In this document: positions 33,330 to 40,600 of the stretch, piece by piece
Position numbering within the stretch: the stretch's first letter is position 1
Layout of the letters: every line of letters starts with the position of its first letter
DNA from: an uncultured Verrucomicrobiales bacterium
GTDB taxonomy: Bacteria; Verrucomicrobiota; Verrucomicrobiia; Limisphaerales; UBA1100
Reading direction: 5' to 3'
DNA: 50,918 nucleotides
Assembly (NCBI GenBank): GCA_913042895.1
Contig: CAJWMQ010000003.1
Span: 1 to 50,918 of the forward strand
Notes under the pieces: generated by a model
What the model was told of the DNA's origin: nothing
The model's input: the letters and a program-made list of their open reading frames with translations, nothing else
The model's database searches: none
Position numbers and translations under genes: made by a program

Positions 33330-34382
33330 ATGAAAACTATCCATATCGCACTCGCTCTCTTCTTGCAATTGGCCGCCTTCGCCGTGGCCGGTCCGCTGGT
33401 TTATGAGGGCACCGAAGGGCCCGGCAAGGGCAAACACATCGTCTTCATCGCCAGCGACCACGAATATCGCGGCGAGGAAACCTGCCCGGCCATCGCGCGC
33501 ATCCTGGCCAAGCGCTATGGCTTCAAGTGCACCGTGCTCTTTGGGCTCGATGAAAACGGCCACATCAAGGCGGGTTCCTCTGATGTCCCCGGCATCGAGT
33601 CGCTCAGGGATGCGGACATGATGTTTCTCTTCCTGCGTTTCTTGGCACCGAGCGATGCATGGATGAAGCAATTCACCGCATATCTCGATCGCGGTGGTCC
33701 CGTGCTTGGCTTGCGCACCACCACGCATGCCTTCAACGGCCTTAAGGGCAAGTACGCTTATTACAACTTCAATTCGCGCGACGAGAAGTATGACTGGGGT
33801 TTTGGGCGTCAGGTACTCGGTGAAACGTGGCGGCCGCGTGAAGGAGCAGGCCATTACGGGAAAAATCACAAGTTCAGCACACGCATGTTTGTGGTGCCGG
33901 AACATAAGAAGCATCCGGTGATGCGCGGTGTGAAAGATATGCACGCCCTGGCCGGTGCCTATAGCGCGGTACCGATTGAAGGCTCGGTGATCCTCGGTAA
34001 AAATCAGGTGCTCGATTCCATGAAGCCTGATGGTAAACCGTTGGCCGACAAGCCGCCCAGCCCGAGCATTTGGGTGCGCGAATACACATCGGCCAAAGGC
34101 AAGAAAGGCCGCGTGTTTTGTAGTACGCAGGGTGGTTCGGAAGATATCATCAGCGAAGGCGTGCGCCGCTGCATCATCAATGGCGTCTTTTGGTGCATGG
34201 GCATGGAAAAGGAAATACAGGCGACCATGAATGTTGACTTCGTTGGGGCTTATCAGCCAACTCCTTTTACCAATGGTGGCGAAGCGCAAAACGTTAAGCC
34301 CGCCGACCTTGCCGGTTGGGAAAGCCCCATTATGCCCAAGGGCGAGAAACATGCGCCGAAGCGGACCGTGAAACGCAACTAG
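33330..34382 (+). CDS. Secreted ThuA-like domain protein
   Basis: A 350-residue protein with signal peptide (MKTIHIALALFLQLAAFAVA) and a ThuA (trehalose utilisation) domain of glutamine-amidotransferase-like fold: KHIVFIASDHEYRGEET, DADMMFLFLRF, GGPVLGLRTTTHAF, and later HPVMRGV and GRVFCSTQGGSEDI. ThuA proteins of alphaproteobacteria take part in keto-disaccharide metabolism; exported PVC versions are mostly uncharacterised. It is cotranscribed with the DUF1080 gene 13 bases upstream. The start is preceded by an A-rich stretch (tttaaaaaATG) and no Shine-Dalgarno. The end lies 30 bases from a convergent small ORF. Confidence 0.83.
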   Translation: MKTIHIALALFLQLAAFAVAGPLVYEGTEGPGKGKHIVFIASDHEYRGEETCPAIARILAKRYGFKCTVLFGLDENGHIKAGSSDVPGIESLRDADMMFLFLRFLAPSDAWMKQFTAYLDRGGPVLGLRTTTHAFNGLKGKYAYYNFNSRDEKYDWGFGRQVLGETWRPREGAGHYGKNHKFSTRMFVVPEHKKHPVMRGVKDMHALAGAYSAVPIEGSVILGKNQVLDSMKPDGKPLADKPPSPSIWVREYTSAKGKKGRVFCSTQGGSEDIISEGVRRCIINGVFWCMGMEKEIQATMNVDFVGAYQPTPFTNGGEAQNVKPADLAGWESPIMPKGEKHAPKRTVKRN

Positions 34383-34412
34383 TTCCTTTTTTATTTGATC
34401 CGGTGGCGAAGT

Positions 34413-34505
34413 TCAGGCCGCGTTGCCCATGGTCTGCATGAGCGCAAATCCCCATAGGGCAAGGCCGAGCAGAGACAGAGTTTGAGGGCACTGGAGGTAA
34501 GTCAA
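34413..34505 (-). CDS. Possible 30-residue single-span membrane peptide coupled to the upstream oxidoreductase gene
   Basis: An open frame of 30 codons plus TGA. Its TTG start (34503-34505) overlaps the TGA stop of the molybdopterin oxidoreductase gene (34502-34504), a layout typical of translational coupling. The predicted peptide begins MTYLQCPQTL and continues with a strongly hydrophobic stretch (LSLLGLALWGFALM) ending in a short tail, so it would be one membrane helix. Third codon positions are mostly G or C. I do not recognise a family. It could equally be the C-terminal remnant of a lost gene or chance, so confidence is low. Confidence 0.3.
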   Translation of the reverse strand: MTYLQCPQTLSLLGLALWGFALMQTMGNAA

Positions 34506-36784
34506 TTGGCCGCTTCCACTGTGATAATGATGGATTTGGAGGTGGGCGTGTTGCTAACGCGTGCGGTGCTTTCGAGTGGGACGAGGACGTTGGTCTCGGG
34601 GAAATAGGCCGCCGCACAGCCGCGGGGCAGTTCGTAGGGCAGGGCGAGGAAGAGCTTGGCTTCGCGGGTTTCGCCCTGCCAATGGCTGGTGAGGTTCACG
34701 GGCTGCTCGGGCTCCAGTCCGCGCGCGGTCATGTCCTCACGATTGAGAAACACCACCCGGCGTTCGCCACGGACACCGCGGTATCGGTCGTCCATGCCGT
34801 AGATGGTGGTGTTGAATTGGTCATGGCTTCGGATGGTCATGAGCACCAGTTGATCGTCCGTAAGCTCCAGAGGTTCCAGCGGATGAATGCTGAAAGGCGC
34901 TTTGTCCTCTTGCGCAAAGCGGCGTTCCTTGGCGTTGTTGGGTAAGTAAAATCCGCCGGGCTCGGTTGCGCGTTGTTCAAAATTATCAAACCCGGCAACG
35001 GTTTTTTCGATGCGTTTTCGGATCAGGGTGTAGTCCTCGGCAAAATCAGCCCAAGGTGTGTCATCCTCGGTCAATACCGCCTTCGCCATGCCAGCGACAA
35101 TGGCGGGTTCACTACGCACAGTGAGGCTGATTGGTTCCAGTTTGCCGTGCGAGGCGTGCACGATACTCATGGAGTTTTCCACCGTTACAAATTGGTCACC
35201 ATCCTTTTCACTACGGCCGAGGCAGGGTAGGATCAGTGCTTGTTGGCCGGTGATGAGATGACTGCGATTAAGTTTGGTGGACACCTGCACGGTCAGTCGG
35301 CATCGGCGCAGACCTTCGGCGACGACTTTTACATCCGGGGTGGCCGAGAGAAAATTGCCGCCAAGGGCAATAAACACTTTGCCGCGGCCATCGCGCATGG
35401 CGCGGATGGATTGCACCACGTCCAGACCGGGTTCGGTTGGCGGGGTAAAACGGAACTCCCTACCCAGCGCCTTCAGAAATGCTGGAGGGGCGTTGGTGGT
35501 GATGCCCATGGTGCGGTCGCCTTGCACGTTACTGTGCCCGCGTATAGGGCAGAGGCCGGCGCCGGGTTTGCCGATATTGCCGCGTAGAAGATGGAGATTC
35601 ACCAATTCTTGAATGCAGGCCACCGCGGTGGTGTGTTGGGTCAGGCCCATGGCCCAGCAGGAGATCACCGATCGGGCCCGGCGATAGGTGTCAGCAGCGG
35701 CTTCAATTTCCTTGCGGTTGAGACCACTTTGTTCCGTGAGTTCATCCCACTCCACCGCCTCGACCGCGGTACGCCATTCGTCGAAGCCAGTGGTGTGTTG
35801 ATCGATAAATTCCTGATCCAGCACGGTGCCGGGCGCCTCGGCTTCGGCGGCGAGCAAGGCCTTTTGCATTCCCTTTAGCAGCGCCATGTCACCATTAATT
35901 TTCACCTGCAGATATTGCTCGGTCAACGGCGTGGCCATGCCGAGCATGCCGCTCACTTCCTGCGGATGCGCGAAGCCGAGCAGGCCTGCTTCCTTCAGGG
36001 GATTCACCGCCACGATTTCGGCGCCGTTACGCTTGGCGGCCTGCAGCGAACTCAGCATGCGTGGATGATTGGTGCCGGGGTTTTGGCCGAAAATGAAAAT
36101 AGCACCAGCTTCCTCGAAATCCTGCAGGCTTACGGTGCCTTTGCCGATGCCGATGGTGGCCTTGAGCGCGGCGCCACTGGATTCGTGGCACATGTTCGAG
36201 CAGTCGGGCAGGTTGTTGGTGCCAAACCGGCGGGCCATGAGCTGGTACAGATACGCGGCCTCATTCACCGTGCGGCCGGATGTGTAAAAGATCGCTTCGT
36301 TGGGCGACGACAGTGCGTGCAGTTCCTCAGCGATCAGGCTGAAGGCGTCGTCCCAAGCGATCGGTTCATAATGCGTGGCGCCCTTGCGCAAGACCATCGG
36401 TTCGGTGAGGCGGCCCTGCAGTTCGTGCCAGTGATCGGTTTGTGCGGCCAGCTCGGCGACTGAATGGGTTTTGAAAAACGCGGCGTCGCAACGGTTGCGA
36501 TTGGCGGCTTCGGAGGCCAGTGCCTTGGCGCCGTTCTCACAAAACTCCGTGGCGGCCCGGTGCCCATCGGGATCCGGCCAGGCGCAGCTGGGGCAATCGA
36601 AGCCGTCCTTCTGGTTCAGGCCCAGCCAGGACTTTAGCGCACGGCCGGCACCTGATTCCCGCAGTGCATGCTTCATGGAGCTGGTCACCGCTGGCAGGCC
36701 CGCAGCGGACTGTGCCGGCGTGCTCCGTTGCAGGTCGGTAAATTCCTCGGGATTTTCCGCGGCCGGTTGTGTGGCTTTCGCCAT
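34502..36784 (-). CDS. FdhF/YdeP-type molybdopterin oxidoreductase
   Basis: A 760-residue cytoplasmic molybdenum-cofactor enzyme resembling YdeP-like formate dehydrogenase alpha-subunit homologues. Near the N-terminus GFDCPSCAWPDP and a further Cys (EFCENGAK) give the incomplete iron-sulfur cysteine set of this subgroup. SNMCHESSGAAL holds the residue next to molybdenum. Later blocks FIFGQNPGTNHPRML, ISCWAMGLTQHT, LRGNIGKPGAGLCPIRGHSNVQGDRTMGI and the dinucleotide-binding C-terminal domain (LMTIRSHDQFNTTIYG, DRYRGVRGERRVVF) are standard. No signal peptide. The electron partner and substrate are unknown. It does not look connected to the sulfatases. A promoter with an 8-base leader is proposed at 36793-36820. 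Confidence 0.9.
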   Translation of the reverse strand: MAKATQPAAENPEEFTDLQRSTPAQSAAGLPAVTSSMKHALRESGAGRALKSWLGLNQKDGFDCPSCAWPDPDGHRAATEFCENGAKALASEAANRNRCDAAFFKTHSVAELAAQTDHWHELQGRLTEPMVLRKGATHYEPIAWDDAFSLIAEELHALSSPNEAIFYTSGRTVNEAAYLYQLMARRFGTNNLPDCSNMCHESSGAALKATIGIGKGTVSLQDFEEAGAIFIFGQNPGTNHPRMLSSLQAAKRNGAEIVAVNPLKEAGLLGFAHPQEVSGMLGMATPLTEQYLQVKINGDMALLKGMQKALLAAEAEAPGTVLDQEFIDQHTTGFDEWRTAVEAVEWDELTEQSGLNRKEIEAAADTYRRARSVISCWAMGLTQHTTAVACIQELVNLHLLRGNIGKPGAGLCPIRGHSNVQGDRTMGITTNAPPAFLKALGREFRFTPPTEPGLDVVQSIRAMRDGRGKVFIALGGNFLSATPDVKVVAEGLRRCRLTVQVSTKLNRSHLITGQQALILPCLGRSEKDGDQFVTVENSMSIVHASHGKLEPISLTVRSEPAIVAGMAKAVLTEDDTPWADFAEDYTLIRKRIEKTVAGFDNFEQRATEPGGFYLPNNAKERRFAQEDKAPFSIHPLEPLELTDDQLVLMTIRSHDQFNTTIYGMDDRYRGVRGERRVVFLNREDMTARGLEPEQPVNLTSHWQGETREAKLFLALPYELPRGCAAAYFPETNVLVPLESTARVSNTPTSKSIIITVEAAN

Positions 36785-36792
36785 GTACGGGC

Positions 36793-36820
36793 ATCATCCA
36801 AAAATCCGCCGTTTATTCAA
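36793..36820 (-). promoter_or_regulatory. Promoter of the molybdopterin oxidoreductase gene, very short leader
   Basis: Minus strand: TTGAAT (36815-36820), 16-base spacer, GATGAT (36793-36798), then 8 bases to the ATG at 36784. Its -35 lies 16 bases from that of the divergent DUF3472 promoter. Confidence 0.4.
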
Positions 36821-36836
36821 TCCTCAACCGCCTGCT

Positions 36837-36865
36837 TTGACATGCCCAAATCAGCTGCCTAGACT
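36837..36865 (+). promoter_or_regulatory. Promoter of the DUF3472 gene, leaderless geometry
   Basis: Perfect -35 TTGACA (36837-36842), 17-base spacer, -10 TAGACT (36860-36865), then 6 bases to the GTG start at 36872. Transcription starting 7 bases after the -10 would begin at the start codon itself. Confidence 0.55.
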
Positions 36866-36871
36866 GGTCGC

Positions 36872-37972
36872 GTGAAATTTACTGCACTCTTAATCGCGCT
36901 CAGCTTTAGTTTGCAGGCCGGCCAAAACGCTGCGCCGTCATCGCATCTGGTGTTTGATGATAACTTTCCCGGCGATATTTTGATTAACGAAGTGCGCGTG
37001 CCGAAGGCGGGCGAGGCGATGTACACCTATTACGAAACGCTCGGTTGGCGCGGCCGCGCGGCGGGGTATGCGGGCATTCAAGCGCATCCTAAGGCGCACA
37101 ATTACATTTTCTCGATCTGGGATCACAAAGGTCACACCGCGCCGATTCGCGCCGTGCATCGCGGGCCGGGGACGTTGACCGAGAAATTTGGCGGCGAGGG
37201 CACTGGGCTCAAGTCGTGGAACTTCACGCTCGGGTGGGAGGTGGACACTTGGTACACGCTTGTCTCGCGTTGCTGGGTGATGGGTGATCACACTTACTAC
37301 GGGTTCTGGAGTCGCTCGGGCAAGACCGGGCATTGGACGCATTTGGTCACCATGGATGTCGCCGCCAAGGAGGCTTTTTTCGAGGGCGGAACGGATGCCT
37401 TTATCGAGGATTGGCTGGAGACTGGCAAAAACGCGCGCACTTCCCATTTGCGCGGCGGCTGGAAACGCCAGCTTAACGGCCAGTGGCACGCCTTTGGCCG
37501 CGCGCAGTACTCGGTGAACTATTGGGACCTCGATCCCGGTAAACGGTCGTTCAACTTCAAAACCAACTGGAACGGCGGCGTGGCCAAGGATGCCACCGGT
37601 GAATATTATTTCATGATCGCCGGCGGCAAGGCAACCCAGCCCACCACCAAGAATCCATCTCAACACGCCATCAAACGCACCGCCACCAAGCCCGGCTATG
37701 CGCCCATAAAAATTAAATCCGCCAAGGTCAAGAGGGACGGCAAGACGCTCGTGGTCGAGTGGGAAAACGATCCGGCTACGCTGCCGCAGTTTTCGTACAA
37801 GATATTTTACGACGGCATCAAGCCCCGCGTCGCCTCCGGTATGGTCCCTTCCACGCGACGGGTCGAGCTGCCCATCAAGCAACTCGGCCGCGCCACCGTG
37901 CACTTGATCTGCGAGGATATTCTCGGCAACAAATCGAAGATGTACACCCTCAATCTAGCGGGCGGGCGTTGA
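36872..37972 (+). CDS. Secreted DUF3472 protein
   Basis: A 366-residue exported protein of unknown function. GTG start; signal peptide about residues 1-17. The body shows DUF3472 features: AMYTYYETLGWRGRAAGYAGIQ, NYIFSIWDHKG, GWEVDTWYTLVSRCWVMGDHTYYGFWSR and HLVTMDVAAKEAFF. It ends in a probable Ig/Fn3-like strand-rich domain (about residues 275-366). Proteins with this domain occur in PVC and Bacteroidetes glycan loci and may bind carbohydrate, but no activity is known to me. A strong promoter (TTGACA, 17 bases, TAGACT) ends 6 bases before the GTG, so the message should be leaderless. Confidence 0.78.
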   Translation: MKFTALLIALSFSLQAGQNAAPSSHLVFDDNFPGDILINEVRVPKAGEAMYTYYETLGWRGRAAGYAGIQAHPKAHNYIFSIWDHKGHTAPIRAVHRGPGTLTEKFGGEGTGLKSWNFTLGWEVDTWYTLVSRCWVMGDHTYYGFWSRSGKTGHWTHLVTMDVAAKEAFFEGGTDAFIEDWLETGKNARTSHLRGGWKRQLNGQWHAFGRAQYSVNYWDLDPGKRSFNFKTNWNGGVAKDATGEYYFMIAGGKATQPTTKNPSQHAIKRTATKPGYAPIKIKSAKVKRDGKTLVVEWENDPATLPQFSYKIFYDGIKPRVASGMVPSTRRVELPIKQLGRATVHLICEDILGNKSKMYTLNLAGGR

Positions 37973-38042
37973 CGCCTTGGGCTGCCGTTCGTACTTTTGA
38001 TCGAGTTGTGCCGAGTGGCCGTCACCGTCAAATTCGACTTAA

Positions 38043-38906
38043 CTACTGTAAGCGCAGGCGGGCGGTCACGGGTTGATGGTCACTGGGGATTTGGAGGAAA
38101 TCCTTGAAGAGCACAATTTCCGTGCGGTCCACCAGCACCGGGCCACGGGTTAGAACCCAGTCGATGCGGCGGTTGCCGCGCTGGGTTTGGCCAAAGCCGT
38201 TAAAGGTGTTCCAGCCGGCGTTAACTTTTTCCTTGGCGACCTCAAATGAATCGTGAAAGGCCCCCTCGGAGGTAAGCGTGGTATAGGCGCGGTTGGCCTT
38301 TGCGAGCGCGTTGAAGTCGCCCACGAGGATGACTGGTAGCTGGGCCTTCAAAGCGTTCACTCGCTGCAGAATCAGTTGGGCCGATTTCTCGCGCGATGGC
38401 TGTGACCGGTGATCGAAGTGCGTGTTCCAGAAATAAAACTCTTTTTTCGTTCGGCGATCGAGAAAGCGTACCCAAGTGACCATGCGTTTCACCGTGTTGC
38501 CCCAACTGGCGGAGCCGACTTTCTCCGGCGTGTCCGACAACCAAAAATGTTTCGTCTCCAATGGTTCAAACCGCGCGTGCCGATAAAAGATGGCCATGAA
38601 TTCTCCGCGCTGGCCACCTTCGCGCCCAGTACCGATCCATTTGTGGTTCGGTAACGACTTGTCCATGAATACCAGTTGATGATGCAGTCCTTCTTGCGTG
38701 CCGATGAGGTCGGCCTTTTGATCGGCGATCACTTTGACCACACCGCCTCGCCGCTTCGGCCAGGCATTTGCTCCTGTGGCACTGGCGTACCGAATATTGA
38801 AAGCCATCACGTTGAGGGGCTCGGTAGTTTTAGACTGTTGTGCCTGAACTTCAGCACCAATCAATAGGACTAACACCAAGACAGTGTGCGTAAAAATAAA
38901 TGGCAT
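38043..38906 (-). CDS. Secreted endonuclease/exonuclease/phosphatase (EEP) family protein
   Basis: A 287-residue exported phosphodiesterase-fold enzyme with signal peptide (about residues 1-22). EEP landmarks: LNVMAFNIRY (Asn), LIGTQEG (Glu), FWNTHFDHRS, VILVGDFNAL (Asp, Asn), RRIDWVLT and PSDHQPVTA (Asp-His pair). All catalytic positions are present. Related PVC proteins are often annotated as secreted phosphodiesterases or nucleases; the substrate could be a phosphodiester or a phosphorylated glycan. It is divergent from the sulfatase at 39010, and the two promoters share geometry. A second EEP domain lies at 40601-42055. Confidence 0.85.
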   Translation of the reverse strand: MPFIFTHTVLVLVLLIGAEVQAQQSKTTEPLNVMAFNIRYASATGANAWPKRRGGVVKVIADQKADLIGTQEGLHHQLVFMDKSLPNHKWIGTGREGGQRGEFMAIFYRHARFEPLETKHFWLSDTPEKVGSASWGNTVKRMVTWVRFLDRRTKKEFYFWNTHFDHRSQPSREKSAQLILQRVNALKAQLPVILVGDFNALAKANRAYTTLTSEGAFHDSFEVAKEKVNAGWNTFNGFGQTQRGNRRIDWVLTRGPVLVDRTEIVLFKDFLQIPSDHQPVTARLRLQ

Positions 38907-38913
38907 GGGGCTG

Positions 38914-38942
38914 AGTGTCTGATCCTACGGAGTTTTCTTCAA
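38914..38942 (-). promoter_or_regulatory. Promoter of the EEP gene, leaderless geometry
   Basis: Minus strand: TTGAAG (38937-38942), 17-base spacer, GACACT (38914-38919), then 7 bases to the ATG at 38906. It has the same -10 hexamer as the hydrolase promoter at 32633. Confidence 0.45.
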
Positions 38943-38974
38943 GCGGGAAACATCGAGTTGCAGCCGGTTGAGGT

Positions 38975-39003
38975 TTGACCTCCATTCGCGACTGCCCAAT
39001 GCT
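38975..39003 (+). promoter_or_regulatory. Promoter of the sulfatase/propeller-EEP pair, leaderless geometry
   Basis: TTGACC (38975-38980), 17-base spacer, AATGCT (38998-39003), then 6 bases to the ATG at 39010. The -10 is a weak match; spacing is identical to the DUF3472 promoter. It also supports the ATG at 39010 over an upstream start at 38968. Confidence 0.38.
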
Positions 39004-39009
39004 TCACCC

Positions 39010-40599
39010 ATGACACGTTGGTTTCTCGTATGGTTGCTGGGCGGTGCCGGACTGTTGAGCGCGGCGCAGCCGAACATCATCGTATTCATGGTCGATGATT
39101 ACGACAAATACGAGGCGAGCGTGTACGGCGGCAAGGTGCTCACGCCACATCTTGACCGGTTGGCCCGGGAGGGGATCACGTTTGAAAATGCGCACGTGAC
39201 CTCGACCGTGTGTACCCCGTCACGTTACACATTCCTGACTGGCCGATATGCGGGGTCGGCCTACTCAGCGGAATTTTTGGAGCTGTTCCCTAAGGGGCAG
39301 CAAAGCCTGCCGGGCTTCAACGTAGAACTGGAACCGGATAATCAAAACGTTGCGGCGCTGCTGGCTAAGGCTGGGTACGCCACGGGCATGGTGGGCAAAT
39401 TTCATGTAGGGCCGTCGCTCAGTGATGCGGAGTTTCGGCAGAAATACGGCCTGCACGAGATTGAGAAAAACGTGCCCTTCACGCCGGCGCTCAACCGTAA
39501 AAAATTTGAAAATGAGAAGGGGTATCGGAAGGCCGTGAAGGATTTCGGGTTTACGTGGGCCAAGAATATTTATTGGGACAATACTAAGGCGCCGTTCCAA
39601 AGTCATAATCCGGAATGGACGGCCGCGGCCGCGGTGGAGTTTATCGAGCGCCACCATCAGGAGCCGTTTTATCTGCACTACTGCACTACACTGTTACATG
39701 GGCCGAATGGTTCCTGGCACAAGTCGCTGGACAAGCCGAGGGTCACCGGCGAAGGCATCATCGATGCGGATTTAAACGTGCTGCCGTCTCGAGGTTCGGT
39801 CATGAAACGAATCGAGCAAGCTGGATTAACCTCGAATCAAGCCGGGTACCTATGGATGGATGATTCTCTCGGATTGATCCTCAACAAGCTGGATGAATTG
39901 AAACTGGCGCATAATACGATCGTGTTGTTTGTGGCCGATCATGGCTCGGGCCACAAGGGGTCGTTGTACAAGGCCAAGGGCACGGAGGTGCCTTGCATCA
40001 TGCGCTGGCCGGCGGGGATGAAGGCGGGCGTGCGCAGTGAGGAGTTGATTCAAAACACCGATTTTGTGCCCACATGGTTTGAGCTGGCCGGTGTAAAAAA
40101 GCCCGCCGCCTACCGGATGGATGGCGTGAGCTTAGCTCCGCTCTTCCAGGCACCGCACGAGCCAGTGCGTGAGTACGTTTACGGCGAGATTGGCGCTGCG
40201 CGTTCCATCAAGACCAAAACACACAGTTACATCGCCCTGCGGTATACACGGGAACAGGTAGCTGGCGTGCAGGAGCGCCAGCGGCGGGAACTTAAGGCGT
40301 TGACCGGCTTGAGCGGCGGTGTTTCACGTTCCATTGCCACACATCCGCACGCGTACACCGGCGATCAATTGTACGATTTGAACCGGGATCCGGATGCGCA
40401 GAATAATCTGGCTGACCACAAACGCCATGCCGGGACATTGGCTCAAATGAAACAAAAACTTGCTGCGGAGCTCAAACGGTTTACAGCCCGGCCCTATGGT
40501 GAATTTGTTCCGGGCGGAAATGCGCTGGCCGGTGGCGGATACGACAAGGTGTTCGAAACCCTCCGCCAAGCGGCGGTCGACAAGAAACCTAAGAAATAA
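39010..40599 (+). CDS. Secreted sulfatase, paralogue of the 10864 sulfatase
   Basis: A 529-residue sulfatase. The ATG at 39010, not the frame start at 38968, opens the signal peptide (MTRWFLVWLLGGAGLLSA). Motifs: MVDDYDKYEAS, CTPSR at residues 68-72 in VTSTVCTPSRYTFLTGRYAG, GKFHVG, and VADHGSGHKGSLYKAKG. It is the same subfamily as the 10864 sulfatase, including the RPYGEFVPGG near the end, but is extended by a short Lys-rich tail. It is followed after one base by the propeller-EEP gene, so the two are cotranscribed. A short-leader promoter is proposed at 38975-39003. Confidence 0.91.
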   Translation: MTRWFLVWLLGGAGLLSAAQPNIIVFMVDDYDKYEASVYGGKVLTPHLDRLAREGITFENAHVTSTVCTPSRYTFLTGRYAGSAYSAEFLELFPKGQQSLPGFNVELEPDNQNVAALLAKAGYATGMVGKFHVGPSLSDAEFRQKYGLHEIEKNVPFTPALNRKKFENEKGYRKAVKDFGFTWAKNIYWDNTKAPFQSHNPEWTAAAAVEFIERHHQEPFYLHYCTTLLHGPNGSWHKSLDKPRVTGEGIIDADLNVLPSRGSVMKRIEQAGLTSNQAGYLWMDDSLGLILNKLDELKLAHNTIVLFVADHGSGHKGSLYKAKGTEVPCIMRWPAGMKAGVRSEELIQNTDFVPTWFELAGVKKPAAYRMDGVSLAPLFQAPHEPVREYVYGEIGAARSIKTKTHSYIALRYTREQVAGVQERQRRELKALTGLSGGVSRSIATHPHAYTGDQLYDLNRDPDAQNNLADHKRHAGTLAQMKQKLAAELKRFTARPYGEFVPGGNALAGGGYDKVFETLRQAAVDKKPKK

Positions 40600-40600
40600 C

